Origin: Strongyloides papillosus
Taxonomy: Eukaryota > Nematoda > Chromadorea > Rhabditida > Strongyloididae
Reading direction: 5' to 3'
DNA: 64,000 nucleotides
NCBI GenBank assembly: GCA_005656395.1
Contig: SRSI01000014.1
Location: forward strand, 186,001 to 250,000
Each line of letters starts with the position of its first letter. Position 1 is the first letter of the stretch. Below, piece after piece: positions 44,901 through 57,608 of this stretch. The notes under the pieces were generated by a model. The model ran no database searches. It had not been told where the DNA came from and worked only from the letters and a program-made list of their open reading frames with translations. Position numbers and translations under genes: made by a program.

Positions 44901-46100
44901 TTAGCTTTTTATCTCTTTATACTCCATAGTCATCTTTGATTGAGGAGGGTGAAAAATATTCGAAGAATATATAGAAACGGTTGCACCTTTACTTCCTTTT
45001 ATAGTAAACTTCTTCAAGTCTCCACATGGCCATACTCCTGTCTTAGATTTATCTTTATAATAGTTAATTTCGAAATTTTTTCCACCACAGTATGTAGATA
45101 AATTTTGTACATGTGGTTTAAAAGTAACTACAACTTTTTTATTTTTTGATGAAGGTTTAATTCTGTAAAAACACTCTGTTTTTGCGTCCAAATTTAAAGT
45201 TTTAGTTCTTGTTCTTGAACTGGCTTTTAAATATTCTGTTCCACAAATTTTTGGAAATTCTCCTTTTTTAGTAGTTTCACAATTTTTTCCCTCATAATAA
45301 TGTGGACAAATACAATTTTTACATCCATTTGGATTTATTATTCCGTAATTTTTACATTTAGTTTTAGGCTTTTTACAACTGTCTTTACAGATTTTTTCAT
45401 TTAAAACTTTAAGATCAGAAAAAAAGAATATTTTAGAATAATCTATCTGATCCAAATCTGTCGGAGTTATACTGTCTAATTTTTTAAATTTTTCATATGA
45501 ATAGCTGATTGAATTTCCTTCTACTTTTACTGTTGTTTGATTTATACTTTCCAGTTTACAATTGTGATTTCTTAGTAAATCTTTCATATTTTTTTCTTTA
45601 ATTTGTCCTTGTTTATCTCCCAGACATTTATTGAACTCATATTTCATATGAAGAATCCAGTAAAGTAATTTTTTAAATGCATCATGAATGAAGATGAAGT
45701 CCTGAGTATCTATAAAGATGGAATATAGAATATGTCCATCTCTTATCTTGGCGGATACATAAACATTGCTATCTTTAGTTATAATTATTGCATTTTTGTA
45801 TTGTGAATTATAAGTTTTTATTCTTACAAATTTTAAACATGTTTGTTCTTGCATTACATTTATATTACTTACATAATAGTCTGCATATTGTAAAGAAGTA
45901 CCAATATAATATTCGATTGTTTTATTCATTGGGGGAGAACTCGAAGAAGAGGACGACGGTTTTTTCTTTTTAGATATTTTTTTGCCAATAGCATTCTAAA
46001 TCAGGCATTTCAAAACTGAAGAAAAATTGTAAAAACCTACATGGTTTGTTATAATAAGACATAATAGGATTGTCAGAAATAGTAATTCAATTTTGACCAT
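44901..46100 (-). CDS. Astacin-derived secreted protein 5, zinc site lost, EGF and CUB
   Basis: Exons 46041-46100 and 44901-45995 (45-bp intron, in phase) give 384 aa. There is a 20-residue leader (MVKIELLFLTILLCLIITNH), then a Lys/Ser linker. The astacin-type domain starts at NKTIEYYIG and keeps the QTCLKF strand. Where the zinc helix should be there is HDAFKKLLYWILH: only the first His could be original, the Glu is Asp and the other ligands are gone. No Met-turn is recognisable. The six-Cys EGF-like module (KICKDSCKKPKTKCKNYGI then CKNCICPHYYEGKNC) and the CUB-like tail (CGTEYLKASS to MTMEYKEIKS) parallel genes 1-4 but are far diverged. I infer a secreted non-enzymatic protein. Confidence 0.75.
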
Positions 46101-49100
46101 TAATTTGTTAGAATGGATATATCAAAATTATACCACATGTACTTTATATAGTCTTTATTTTATATATTTATGAACCATAGTTTAAAAATCATGTAACTAC
46201 AATAATGAAAACAATTTTTTGATAAATATTTAAAAAATTCCACTGAAAGTTTATATACGAAATTAACAAAATTATTAATATTGTTTATACAAAAAAAAAG
46301 GTTAAATATTATAAATCATGTTAAAATGTATAAAAAGGTACTACATCTGTAAAAACAATAAAATTATATTAAAGTCAAAAAAACATCAAGAGTGAAAATT
46401 AATTTTAAAAATTTTGAATAATACAAAATGTGTTAAGATTCCGCTAAAGTATTTTTTTTTCTATAAATATTTTGTACTTCCGCATTTTGAACTACTTTAA
46501 TTGTTTATATTTTTTACAATATTTTGTGTGTATAAATGTTATTTGTTTGCCCTATATCATTTTATGTATAAACGAAATTATTCATATTGAAAAAAATGCC
46601 AAACAATACACTTTTCATATAAAGTTCATTTTTAACAAAAATGAAATATTTTAAAATGAAAAATCTATAGTTTAAGTAGCTCAAGATTTTTTTTATATAA
46701 ATTTTCTTGTGTCTTTTACATATTTGTAAAAAAATTGTATATAATCGTAATTTTCCCTATTTTCAAACTTTTAAGCAAATTACACATCAAATATTTTTTT
46801 ACGAAAAGAAATATTTAGTGATCTATCGATCTTTAAATTAAATTAAGAATAGTAATAATAAATTATAACGATTATATCTATCTTAGAATCTTTTATAATT
46901 TTTCTAAACTCTTCCTAGTTATCCTTTTTGAACTTTGATTCAAAGATTAACTTTATTTGTTTGCTTACAGAAATAAAAATGATCTTTATAAGGACTTCTT
47001 TGATCATTTAAAATCATTTTAATATTTATTATCATCCTACTCTTTCTTTTATTAAATAGTATTTACTTGTGATGATGAGATGAAAAAGTTTAAATTATAA
47101 TTAATAACACCTATATTTAAGTCATATTATGTACAGTTCTTGTTGTTATAAAATAAAAAGAATTTTTATGATTTTATAACGGTTATTTTCTTTACTAATA
47201 AATATTCTTATACTTATAAAGATAAATTATTGCTCCTAGAATTCGTAAATATACGAGAAATCTAATATAAACTTGTTTTACAACCTAAAATAATTCTATC
47301 AAAATTAAAATTCTTCATTAAAGCTATTCAAAGAATAAAAATGTGATTGTTAATTTTTAAAAATTTGATTTACCTTGTCTATTTATACAAAAAAATGTAT
47401 TTGAATAACTATAATATAATTAAACCTTTCATAACTCCGCGTGTTTCATTCATTAATGTGATTTCTTTCATTATATAACATAAAAGATGTTTACATGATT
47501 TGCAAAAGTACATGATATTAAAAAATTATTAGGCATATAAAAAGTTTTTGCAAAAGCCATTATCATTTAAAGTATAACAATGATATAGAATTTTTTGCTA
47601 CTTAGTTTATTATTTTATAGATGGATTGAAATATAATTAACAAAATTTGTATTCAAAATCGGATAATTAAATTGACGAAATTATATGTTTTCTCAAAATT
47701 TTTAACATACCGCATTTTGGACCTATAAAAAACAATTACAACCAAGAATATAATTATCAATTCTGAGAAAGATATGATAATGTAAGTAAAATTTTGTTTT
47801 ATTCACAATTAATAAGTTAATCAAAGTTTCAATTTTTGTCAATTTCAATATAATTTTGTAACTGTATTAAAATTAGCGTATGAAAAAGAAAGAGAATAGA
47901 TTTTTATTATATCATTTTACCTGTTCTTAAAGTAATGGCGTATTTAGAATCTAAACAATTACATTAATTTTAACTAAATTGTAAACGTAAAAATTGTTTT
48001 ACTTACTTTTATTATAATTAATAATAGTAAAAAGTAAAGATGTATTCATTGTAGATGTGTGTAGCACTATAGGAATTATTTTACATTTACTATTCATTAT
48101 ATAATTATATTTTTTTGTAATTTTTTAGAGTATTTTAATGCACGAGGCTGTGCTACTTTTATATCGAGTGAAATAATAATGCAAGAATCAGAAATTGTTT
48201 CTTTTGATTCTTTTTCGTGACAAAAAATTAATTATTTATAAGCATTATACTGCAAAAAGCTAGATCATAGTTTAAGGCTGTATCTTTAAAATGATCCTAC
48301 TTAATAATTTTTTTAATTTCTCTAATAATATTTTATTTAAAAAAAATGGTCCACTTTTCATATTAGTAAAAAACAGTAAAAATTCAAAATTGTAAAGCGA
48401 TAAAAAATAAAAAGAATATTATTTACTAAAAATTTTTTAATAGGTCTTGATTTTTAAAATATTCATTAATATTATTAATAAAGATTAATATCTGGAACAT
48501 TTAAATTAATGAAACTTGAGTCCTCTTTACAGTTTTGCATAATTTCTATTTCAATATACTTTTTACATTTTTTACATGCTTTTTCTTACGACTATTTTTT
48601 AAGTTAATAAAATGTACACTGTTCAAATTATAAGAAATTACAAATGTTCTAACTAGCCTTTTTGGTAAAAAAAAACTTTCTTATGCAATAAAAATGGTAT
48701 TATTTGTAATATTGAAAATATGTGTAAGAATTAGTCAGTTTTTACTTTCTGTTACATATAATACTGTTGAATTGGAATATTCAAATAATTTTATTAATGT
48801 ATAGAAATTTACAAAATAACAAAAGTAGGACTATGACAGATTATGATGATGCATGCATGTTATTTTAAGTTGAGTAATAAAATCGTGTTAAGAAAGAAAC
48901 AAGGAATTTAAAAATCCCAAAACATGTTATGGTATATATGATTTATTTATGTTATTAGGGATAATTTAAGCAATATTAATATTAATTAATATATTTCTAG
49001 GGTTAGATAGGATTTTGTATTTTATTGTATTGTGTAATTATTGTATAAGTTAAGAAAATCCCACTAAAGGAATTGTAAGTGTAATTTTAGTAAGACATAA

Positions 49101-49329
49101 TCTATTGTTTAGGTGGGTAATTAAATTTGAAGTAAATTTGAGATATATTTTGTTGTTTTGTTATTGTGCTTGTAAAAGGATATTCTAATAAACTGATAAC
49201 TATTTATAAGGGTGCACGCAAAAACTTTAAAGTAAATTTCTGTTGTCATTTTTCATCTTTCAAATACTAAATAATTATTTTAGAAAATCAAAAAATTTTT
49301 ATTTGAAAAATTTATATAATTATTCAGCT
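46101..49329. repeat. Spacer between the paired astacin-derived genes, partly duplicated
   Basis: The 5' side (46101-46480) resembles 50506-50900, and the 3' side (about 48350-48700) resembles 44290-44640. The middle is AT-rich DNA without recognisable features. No gene. Confidence 0.5.
46142..46151 (-). promoter_or_regulatory. TATA box of astacin-derived gene 5
   Basis: On the minus strand CTATATAAAG lies about 42 bp before the ATG. The same string at the same distance occurs before gene 6. Confidence 0.6.
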
Positions 49330-50505
49330 TTATATCTCTTTATACTCCATAGTCATTTTAGATGAAGGAGGAGCAAATAAATTTTCAGAATATATTAAAA
49401 TGGTGGCACCTCTACTTCCTGTTACGTTAAACGTCTTAAATTCTCCACACGGCATTACTCCTGTCCTAGATTTATCATTATAGTAGCTAATTTCAAAACC
49501 TTGTCCATCACAGCTTGTATGTAAATATTCATCATTTGGTTTAAAAGTAACTACAACTTTTTTCTTTGTTGATGTAGGTTTAATTTTGTAGAAACACTTT
49601 GACCTATTGTCCAAATTTAAAGTTTTAGTTCTTGTTTTTGAACTGGCTTTTAAATATTCCGTTCCACAAATTGCTGGAATTTTTCCTTTTTTTGTAATTT
49701 CACAATATTTTCCCTCATAAAATAATGGACAAATACAATTTTTACATCCATTTGGATTTACAATTCCGTAATTTTTACATTTAATTTTAGATATTTTACA
49801 ACTGTCTTTACAGATTTTTTCATTTAAATCTTTAATATCAGAAAAACGTATTTCTTGAGAATAATCTACTTGATCCAAATCTTTCGGGTTTATACTGTCT
49901 AATTTTTTAACTGTTTTATATGAATAGCTGATTGAAGATCCATCTACTTTTACTGTTGTGTCACCTATACTTTCTAGTTTACAATTGTATTTTTTTAGTA
50001 AATCTTTCATATATTTTTCTTTAATTTGTCCTTGTTTATTTCCCAAACATTTATTGAACTGATATTTCATATAAAAAACCCAGTAAAATAATTTCTTTAT
50101 TTTATATCAATTGGCTATCTCAGTTTTCAAAACGATGGAATATAAAATATTTCTATCACTTATTTTAGCGGATACATAAGTATTGTCACCTTTTCTAATA
50201 ATTATTGCATTCTTAGATTGTCTATCATTAGTTTTCATAATTTTTAAACATGTTTCTTCTGTAATTTCTTTTGTATAAATTTTATAATAGTATGGCTCTA
50301 AATTATCATCAATGTAATATTCGATTGTTTTATTCATTGGGGGAGAACTCGAAGTAGAGGACGACGGTTTATTCTTTTTAGATATTTCTTTGCCAACAAC
50401 ATTCTAGATCGGACATTTAAAAACTAAAAGAAAATTATAAAAACCTACATGGATTGTTATAAGATATATTAGAATCGTTAGAAATAATAATTCAATTTTT
50501 ACCAT
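49330..50505 (-). pseudogene. Astacin-derived gene 6, one in-frame stop
   Basis: Exons 50449-50505 and 49330-50403 (45-bp intron) are a paralogue of gene 5 with the same leader, Lys/Ser linker, EGF-like and CUB-like modules. The frame is intact apart from one TGA (50107-50109) exactly in the region that was the zinc helix: the protein reads to KTEIAN, stops, and the same frame continues YKIKKLFYWVFYMKYQFN. Compared with gene 5 this spot also lacks two codons. Promoter, splice sites, cysteines and downstream frame are all clean, so the break is recent, or is read through, or is bypassed by splicing. The last residues KS of gene 5 are missing. Confidence 0.75.
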
Positions 50506-51370
50506 TATTTTTTTGAAATGAATATATCAAAATCACAACGTAAGCCTTTATATAGTACTTATTTTATGTATTTATATGTACTTATGAAAAATAACTTTAA
50601 AATCAAAATAACTAAAATGTTAAAAATAATCCTTTGATAAATATTTAAACAAAATCCCTCTGAAATTTTTTAGATACGACGTATATAAAATTGTTAATAT
50701 GATTTTTATATAAAAAGTAGAGTAATTTTTGTAAATCAGCTTACAATATAAAAAAAGTACTACACCTATTAAAAACAATAAAATTATATTAAAATTTTAA
50801 AAAACTATAAAAGTGAAAAATAATTATTAAAAATATGAATAAAACAAAGTGCATTAAGATTGCGCTTAAGTATTTTCTTTTTTACAAAAATCATGTTCTT
50901 CGGGATTTTGAACTAGTTTAATTGTTTATTAAAATTTTTTAACAAAATTTAAAATTATTAGCTTTATTATAAATAAGCATTGTTTAAAAAATATTTGCTC
51001 CAGCCCAGATGTAACCTAGTGGAGATCGATGTACAGCTGGTTCAACTAAAATAAATCAACTTCTGTTCCGTTAGCGAATCTTCTTGTTTAAATTGATCAT
51101 AGATCGAACATAAGTGAAGCGTTTTAAATTTTTAATTCAATTTGAACTATTGTTTATGCATCGAATTAATAAAGTTATGATATTGTGTCTTAAATATCTC
51201 CATAATTATTCTAGATTTATAAAAAATACAAATAAATATATAAAATGAACAACATTAACATTGATTTTATTTTTTTGAAGCTACATCTAAATGTGCTTCT
51301 TAATTTGTATCTTAGTTTAAAAATAAAATTAATTTTAAATTTTTTATATACATAAAAAATCTGTTCCTAC
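50506..51370. other. Spacer with an unexplained GC-richer island
   Basis: About 51000-51110 is far less AT-rich than its flanks. In one plus-strand frame it reads about 18 codons (LQPRCNLVEIDVQLVQLK) before a stop, like a decayed coding fragment. No family recognised. Confidence 0.35.
50546..50555 (-). promoter_or_regulatory. TATA box of astacin-derived gene 6
   Basis: CTATATAAAG on the minus strand lies about 41 bp before the ATG, matching gene 5. Confidence 0.6.
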
Positions 51371-52202
51371 CATTGGTAAATTAGAAAATAATAATATCCA
51401 ATAGATGTTAGTTGCAATGCCCAAGTATGATAATAAATAAATATATAAAAAATAAAATTAGTTTTAAATTGTATAGCTATGACTCTAATGATAAAAAAAG
51501 CTTCAAAAAATAGAAAAGTTTTAAAGATAAAAAATGATTACATGATATAAATTTTTTCTATGTTGTTATAGCTAGAAATTTGTTTATGTTTCTTTAATTC
51601 TATAATTGCCATTACATTGAAGATAAATGTTGCAACTGAAATAGTTCCAAATAAAAAGATGGTATAAAAAAGTTGGTAATAAACTACTTTTTTAGAAGTA
51701 AAATGTGGTACCAAAGCTTCGGCTAAATTATACTTTCTATAGACTGGTTTAAAAAAATATTTCCATATCCAATTGACGTTGATAATAAGGTAAAAAATGC
51801 TAATATTTTAGCTCTATTTGATCTTGAAAAATAATGTTGATATTTTGTAGGATATTTAACAGCAATATATTTAATTGTACTAATTAAAAATGTTATAAGG
51901 AACATAAAGGTTGTTTGTTGTATTGTTAAAATATAGTACAACGTTGCAAGCTAATCATTTTTCTTAAAATAATTATTAAAAAATCCCCATTTAGGTAATT
52001 TAACAAGCACATAATTAGTTATAATATTAATAATCTCACTAATCATTTTGCAAACAATTATTAAATAAAATTGCTTGTTAAAATCAACATTTTTCTTTCT
52101 GATTTTCTTTAATATCAGATATATTAATAGTATCATTAAAAAAGTGGATGGTATTTAATATATCAGTTGAATTATATCGGTAACATTAAATACGATAGAC
52201 AT
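51371..52202 (-). pseudogene. 7TM chemoreceptor pseudogene (copy 1 of the receptor cluster)
   Basis: Aligned to the three intact copies, exon 1 is almost full length (832 against 833 bp) but carries several lesions: TAA at 52155-52157 (codon 16), TAG at 51951-51953 replacing Trp after KND, a one-base loss in the A7 run at 51751-51757, and TAA at 51538-51540. NRYVAVKYP has decayed to IKYIAVKYP. The donor after the last codons is kept in phase (GTAGGA), but I could not assign exon 2. Confidence 0.85.
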
Positions 52203-54711
52203 TTCAACAAATGTTATTTTAGTAAACACTACTAGAAAAGTTTTTTCGCAAATTTAGAGAAATTAATTATTCTAAAAATAATATTATTAGTTGATTAATA
52301 AAAGTAATAATTTTATTAATATATAAATAAAAAAACCTCTCATAGTTAAAATAGTAGTTAAGTTATCTACTTATAAACATGAGATTGATTTAGAATTCAA
52401 AAAATATAGCTCTATTAAAATAGAAATAAGTTATTTTACTTTTTAGTTTATTAACAGATTTGTAAAAATAGATTTTATTTTAAGTATGCACTTTATTAGT
52501 AGTTTTAGAATTGAGAAAAATTTACCTTTATAACTTCAAAATTCAATTTTTTAAATTTGATTTGAGAACTCGAGTTTAGTTTTGTATTCGAAATAAACAC
52601 TCCATAAAGATGAAATTCATAATTAGTAAATTAAAATTTTAAAAAAATAACAACTACGTAGTTAAAATAAGAATACCAGTAAGTGATTTTTTTATAAAGA
52701 TATATTTTTATATAAGAAAAATATTGTTGCTAAGTGAATACAATGAAGAAAAATAAAAAATAAATGTTGCTATTGTTTTGCTATTTAAAAAAACTAATTT
52801 ATATTTTATTATAAAACATATTATTCAATTTCAGTTATTATTACCAATTATAGAAAAACGACGGTCGCTTGCTAGTCTTTTTCTAGAATTTTATTATAAG
52901 TTTTTACATAAACAAAAATATTTTTATTATGTAATATCTTTTATTTATACTTTTAGTTACCATAATTTTCACACGTAAGCAATTTTATTTAATGAATTTG
53001 AAATACATTAGGAAGTCGCAGCACAAAAATTACTTTCATTTTTGAAATTTATAACAGAAACCAATTTAATCATCAAAAATCAAACTAAAGATAAATAAAA
53101 TTTATCTTTCTACAGTTTTATTTTAAAATATCATGTTACCATTATCAATCAATTAAAAATCATTTTGTTAAAAATATTTTATAAAAATAAATAGGCTTTT
53201 TATATTTTGAAAGGTGAAGCAAATTGAATTTTTTTCTTTATTTGTCAGCCTTTTTATATAAAAATATATAGCTTGTGGTTTTTAATTAATCTTTTTCTGT
53301 TGTTAGAATTTACCGTACAAAGTATAACATTTTTCAGTTGCTTTTTTTTATCAAAACACCGAAACTTAATAATATTGTTAGTAATCTGTCTTGTTATTTG
53401 CTATCTACGACTTATATACTATAAAAATTTTAAATAATCAAATAACAAATTTATAATAACAGTACCAAAAATTTTAGTTTTTTGTAAAAATATACTTTTA
53501 TTATGAATTGATTTTATGTGCACGTAAAAGTATGAAAATAAATTTTGGTTATTATATTAACAGTTTGCCTAGCATAATAAAAGTATATCGCCGTTCCAGA
53601 CATCGAATGCTTTATCGCTTGTGATTGAACTACAGTTGTAGCATATATATTTTTTAAATTATTTACATTTTTGTTATTTTAATTGTTAGAAAATTTTCAA
53701 TGAGAAAGGCTCCCATTATTTAATATGAAGTGATATCTTTTTATAACTTTCGATAAATATTTCAATGTCTGAGACGGGGATATACTTTTGTTATGCTAAA
53801 TAAACTGATAGCATATTACTCAAAATTTATTTTATACTTTTACGTGCATATAAAATAAATTTGTACTAAAAGTATATTTTTATCAAAAACAAAGATTTTT
53901 GGTACTGTTGTTTATTTTCATAAATTTTCCGTGACGGTAAATTAATTACCAACAAACTTTATAATGAAAAATGTTTTCACTGTAAATAGTCAAATTAACA
54001 GTTTACAGGTACATCTTTTCAATCATGACATTAAATAATTTTTAAATCACTTAAATCAATATTTAATATTTTAAAAATAACAGTAAAAATTTAAAAATTA
54101 TAAATTTACAATGAGAAAAAGAAGATAATATACAAAAGTTTCTCTTAAATGGGTTTAAATTTTAAAAAATATACATTAAAAATTGTAAAAGTTAATGTTT
54201 TAAGCTTTTATAGTCAAAAGTTTTGAATTTTTTCTAAAGTCTAACTTATTCTTAATATTATTGTCATGAAAAACCTTCTGGAGATGCCAAAAAACTACAA
54301 TTTTTTATCCATATTTTAACAGATTTATTTAATACATAATAATGGCACATACATATTAAATTTAAAGGTATGTGTGTGTTAAATTTATTATTAAATTGCG
54401 CCCGGCAATTAATTCAAAAAAATCGTTATTTTTGGCACTTTCGTCTCAATTTTCTCCACTTTGGAAAAACATTTTTGTAATTTTTTTTTAAAATTATGGT
54501 AGTCCATGTTGGAATCTACCATCATGCAAAATTTCAAAATGAAATTCTGAAATCTAGAGGGTCAAAAATGCTAACGTTGCATTTTTCATTACATACATAC
54601 GTTAACGATTCATAATAAAAGTATATTTAAAAATTTATTAATATTTAATAACATGTCATAACTTTTGGTAGTTTGTACTATTAAATGATATTTTTAATAA
54701 TTGACAAACAA
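52203..54711. other. Spacer holding a foldback element and other repeat-like DNA
   Basis: 5' flank of the pseudogene (partly similar to 55790-56330 and 58680-59240), then the foldback element at about 53443-53922 and a less AT-rich block at about 54400-54610. No gene seen. Confidence 0.45.
53443..53922. mobile_element. Foldback (inverted-repeat) element, probably a MITE
   Basis: Arms of about 180 bp (about 53443-53622 and 53742-53922) are inverted copies. AACAGTACCAAAAA on the left faces TTTTTGGTACTGTT on the right; TGCACGTAAAAGTAT faces ATACTTTTACGTGCA; AAAGTATATCGCCGTTCCAGAC faces GTCTGAGACGGGGATATACTTT. The roughly 120-bp centre has no frame. No transposase is present. Exact ends and target duplication could not be fixed. 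Confidence 0.7.
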
Positions 54712-55684
54712 TTATTTTCTTTGGACAATTTTAATTCTAACTATTGGTGTAGCTTTCTTAGAACACTTCAACATATTTTTTATTCCATTTCTTACTTCAA
54801 CACTAAAAATTTTATTTTACTTGTATATAAACTCAAATTATCTGCACTTACCTTGAGTAAATAAGAAAATAAAAATCTCCAAGAGATGGTAGATCAAATG
54901 CCCAAGTATAATAATAAATATATATACAATGAAGTGAAATAATATCGTAATGTATAGCTAAAATTCTAATACCAAAAAAAGCTTCAACGATAAATAGGGT
55001 TATAAAGATAAAAATTGAGTATATAATATAAATTATTTCTCTTTTGTAGTAACTAACATGTTGTTTATGTTTCTTTAATTCTAAAATTGCTTTTATATTG
55101 AAAATACATGTTGCAATTGAAACAGTTCCAAATAAAAAAGTGATATATATGATTTGGTAATAAATTACTTTCTTAATGGTAAAATATGGTATAAAGGCTC
55201 CAGTGAAATCAAACTTTCTGTAAACTGGTTTAAAAGGAATATTTCCAAGTCCAATTAACATTGATATTATGATAAAAATTACTAATATTATTATCCTATT
55301 TGATCTTGAAAAATAATGTTGATATTTTGTAGGATATTTAACAGCTACATATCTATTTATACTAACTAGAAATGTTATAAGAAACATAAACGTTGTTTGT
55401 TGTGCTGATAAAACATAGAATATTGACGCTATCCAATCATTTGTTTCAAAAAACTTATTCAAAAATCCCCATTTAGGTAATTTAGCAAGTACGTAATAAG
55501 TTATAATAAAATTAATCTCATTAACCAATTTACAAATTATTATAAAGTAGAATGGTTTGTTAAAATGAACATTTTTCTTTTTAAATTTTTTTAATATAAC
55601 ATTTACTGATAGTATCATTAAAAAAGTGGATGGTATCTTATATATAAGCTGGACCATTTCGGTAACAAAAACTATATCAACCAT
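54712..55684 (-). CDS. Nematode 7TM chemoreceptor (cluster copy 2)
   Basis: Exons 54852-55684 and 54712-54802 (49-bp intron, phase 2) give 307 aa. Seven hydrophobic segments are visible. NRYVAVKYPTKYQHYFS at the end of TM3 and DLPSLGDFYFLIYS in TM7 place it among nematode serpentine chemoreceptors, probably Srg/Srv-like, though the exact family is uncertain. The short second exon encodes a basic cytosolic tail (VEVRNGIKNMLKCSKK). It belongs to a tandem set of four copies on this strand. The ATG is followed by VDI, shared by the intact copies. Confidence 0.82.
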
Positions 55685-57608
55685 TTTTGTAATACCTTTT
55701 TTATAAATAGTACTAAAACGTTTTGTCTTGAATTCACAATAATTAATTACACTAAAACTATTATTGGTAGTTGATTACTAAAAGAAATAATTTTATTAAA
55801 CCACAATTGAAAAAAAAATTAGTTAAAGTTAGAAATGTTGGTTATCTTTATATAAAGATGAGATTAATTTCCAAATCAGAAAAATGTAGTCTTACAGAAT
55901 AGAAACAATTTATTTTAATTTTCTTTATGCTAACAGATTTGCAGAAATTAGATCTTATATTAAAAAAACACTTAAATAATAGCTTCTAGAGCTTATTAAG
56001 TTAGACATTTTTTTTCAAAAATTAAATTGTAAATTTAATTTTAAACGTTAGACTAAGTTTTGTACTTCCAATCTTTAATCTAAAAAAATAAAACAAAAAT
56101 GGTAGGTAGAAAGTTCTAAATATCGTTTTTTAAAAAAGAACATATATTCAATTGGAACAAAAATGACAAGTAAATAATTTTTTAAGAAGATATATTTCAC
56201 CTTATGTTATTAATATTCCCATAAAAATAATAAAATAACAAATAGATATTGTTTCCGTTGCGTTTTAAAAAAACATTTTTTTAATCTACCTAAAAAGTTT
56301 CTTTTTTAAATTTCTTAAATAAATATTTTTATTAGAAGACACGATAACATTTTTAGTTCCTTTTTGAAACTTATTTAGAATTTTTTATGCCATAAAACAA
56401 TTATAAAAAAATAAAAAGAAATCTTTATATTTAAAAGTTTTATTAGAAATGTAAATAAGCCATACATTTACTGTAAAAAAATTACTGTAGAAAATATAAT
56501 ACCTATTTGTTTGTTCTATAAATAGAAATAAACGTAACATTTCATGTGTTAATTGGCAGTAAAAAGGCTGAGATATTGTACCATTTTTTAGAAACATAGT
56601 TTCTAATACATTTCAAAGATGAGTTTAATTATTTATCGTTCCATAACCAATTTATCGAATACTGCATTAAACATCATAGATGATATTCTGGAAAATTCAC
56701 CAAACATCTACCATTACTTTTTGTCTTACCTTATATGCACATTTTCCTTTGATTTTTTTTACTATTAGTTAGTTATTGTGATTACAGTAAACCTGCGAAA
56801 ACGTTACAAATATTTCCTTTCTTTTAAACAACTGCAAGTAATGGGACTCTACCTGTAGATATCAATTTTTTTACGTTTATAGTTTCTACTTCACTATACA
56901 AAATCTTGCACTTCAATTTCAACTTTCGTTAAAAAAGATTAAGATAATATAAAAATAGAGTTTTGTATCAATAAAATATTTCCTTGTTAAGAATCATGTT
57001 CTTTTGGCAAACTCTAGAGAAGGGACTAGAATTTCCATGTCTACATGCAGAAACCGTAATCACAAATAGCCCTAATTTGACGATTTCACTACTTAAATCT
57101 ACTTTTACGATTTGAACATTAACATGTTAACAGATAACATTGTTACTAAAGAATTTTGTCTACGAGTTTATAAGATCCACTCATTTTCTGTAAAAATGCT
57201 GAGAAAAATTCATGTATCTTATTCCTTTTAATTTGTTAAGTTTTCTAATATTTTTTTGAAATCAGATTTCATAAAATATCCTTCAACAATAGTAGCTCAA
57301 ATAAATTGTAAATAAGAAACTTAATAAAAATAGTCCATTTGAAGTTATAATAACTCTTAACATTCAGTTTAACTATTTATTTATTGTTTTCAATAATAAA
57401 AAAAATAAAATCATTACAAAATCATCATTGAAAAGATGAAAAACAAAATTACAAGTTTTTAAAATAAGATTTGTGGAACCTCTAATTTAGATTTGACGTT
57501 ATTCAATATTGATTTTGCTGAATATGTTAGATGCAATATGAGCATGAAAATTATAAACAAAACTATTAAAAATTCAATAATATATCATATCTTATAAAGT
57601 CTTTGATA
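55685..57608. repeat. Duplicated receptor-cluster spacer
   Basis: About 56270-56640 matches about 59190-59530 (TTTGTTTGTTCTATAAA and GTGAGATATTGTACCATTT-type strings), so the receptor genes were duplicated with their 5' flanks. Small open frames here are not conserved as proteins. No gene. Confidence 0.5.
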
